NCBI GenBank assembly: GCA_030529405.1
Contig: JAUMWZ010000093.1
Location: 1 to 6,523, forward strand
Reading direction: 5' to 3'
From: Bacteroides sp.
GTDB lineage: Bacteria; Bacteroidota; Bacteroidia; Bacteroidales; Bacteroidaceae
Length of the DNA stretch: 6,523 nt
Below the pieces are notes generated by a model, which saw only the letters and a program-made list of their open reading frames with translations, had not been told where the DNA came from and did not search any database. This document shows positions 6,458 to 6,523 of the stretch, piece by piece (position 1 is the first letter of the stretch; every line of letters starts with the position of its first letter). Position numbers and translations under genes: made by a program.

Positions 6458-6523
6458 AACTGTATATCGCTTGTTCGCAAACTGTATATAGCTGATTTGG
6501 AAACTATATATAGTTGAAAAGTC
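6458..6523 (+). repeat. 22-bp tandem repeat array upstream of rpe, running off the edge
   Basis: Three complete units begin at 6458, 6480 and 6502, exactly 22 bp apart. Their cores are AACTGTATATCGCT, AACTGTATATAGCT and AACTATATATAGTT. The last core (6502-6515) is a perfect 14-bp palindrome and is the best guide to the ancestral core. The third unit ends at the last base of the window, so further copies may follow. A perfect 10-bp palindrome GTTTATAAAC (6451-6460) overlaps the first unit. The array occupies the region where the rpe-comEC promoter would be expected. Confidence 0.85.

Noticed and set aside
6451..6523. Replication origin (AT-rich iterons)
   Set aside because: No DnaA-box clusters and no replication initiator gene are present, and similar arrays recur at several other places in the window.

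Overview
The window looks like a chromosomal housekeeping segment from a low-GC member of the Bacteroidota, most likely Bacteroidales (Bacteroides/Prevotella relatives). The evidence is the protein set (a DUF4827-type lipoprotein next to an NrnA-type DHH phosphoesterase, a Bacteroidota-style ComEC, an archaeal-type GlmM), A-rich leaders without clear Shine-Dalgarno sites, and a TAnnTTTG-type promoter box. Genus level is a guess from memory of similar gene orders.

All five genes lie on the minus strand and read right to left: rpe (ribulose-phosphate 3-epimerase), comEC (DNA-uptake channel, TTG start, 5 nt after rpe), nrnA (nanoRNase/pAp phosphatase), a FKBP-like DUF4827 lipoprotein (18 nt after nrnA), and glmM (phosphoglucosamine mutase). 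The tight spacings suggest two transcription blocks: rpe-comEC, and nrnA-lipoprotein with glmM probably following. A candidate promoter for the second block sits just after the comEC stop. A 12-bp perfect hairpin beyond glmM probably ends transcription. The genes cover unrelated tasks (pentose phosphate pathway, DNA uptake, RNA-fragment recycling, envelope precursor supply), so this is a conserved neighbourhood and not a single pathway.

The unusual content is a dispersed family of short tandem repeats with an exact 22-bp period. Each unit is a 14-bp near-palindrome (consensus AACTRTATATAGYT) followed by an 8-bp linker (near GACTTGYA). I count 13 recognisable units in four arrays: upstream of rpe and running off the right edge, inside the comEC coding sequence, between comEC and nrnA, and between the lipoprotein gene and glmM starting directly after the stop codon. 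Every gene gap longer than about 100 bp has an array except the stretch beyond glmM. The function is unknown. I see no tRNA, rRNA, CRISPR array, insertion sequence or phage gene.
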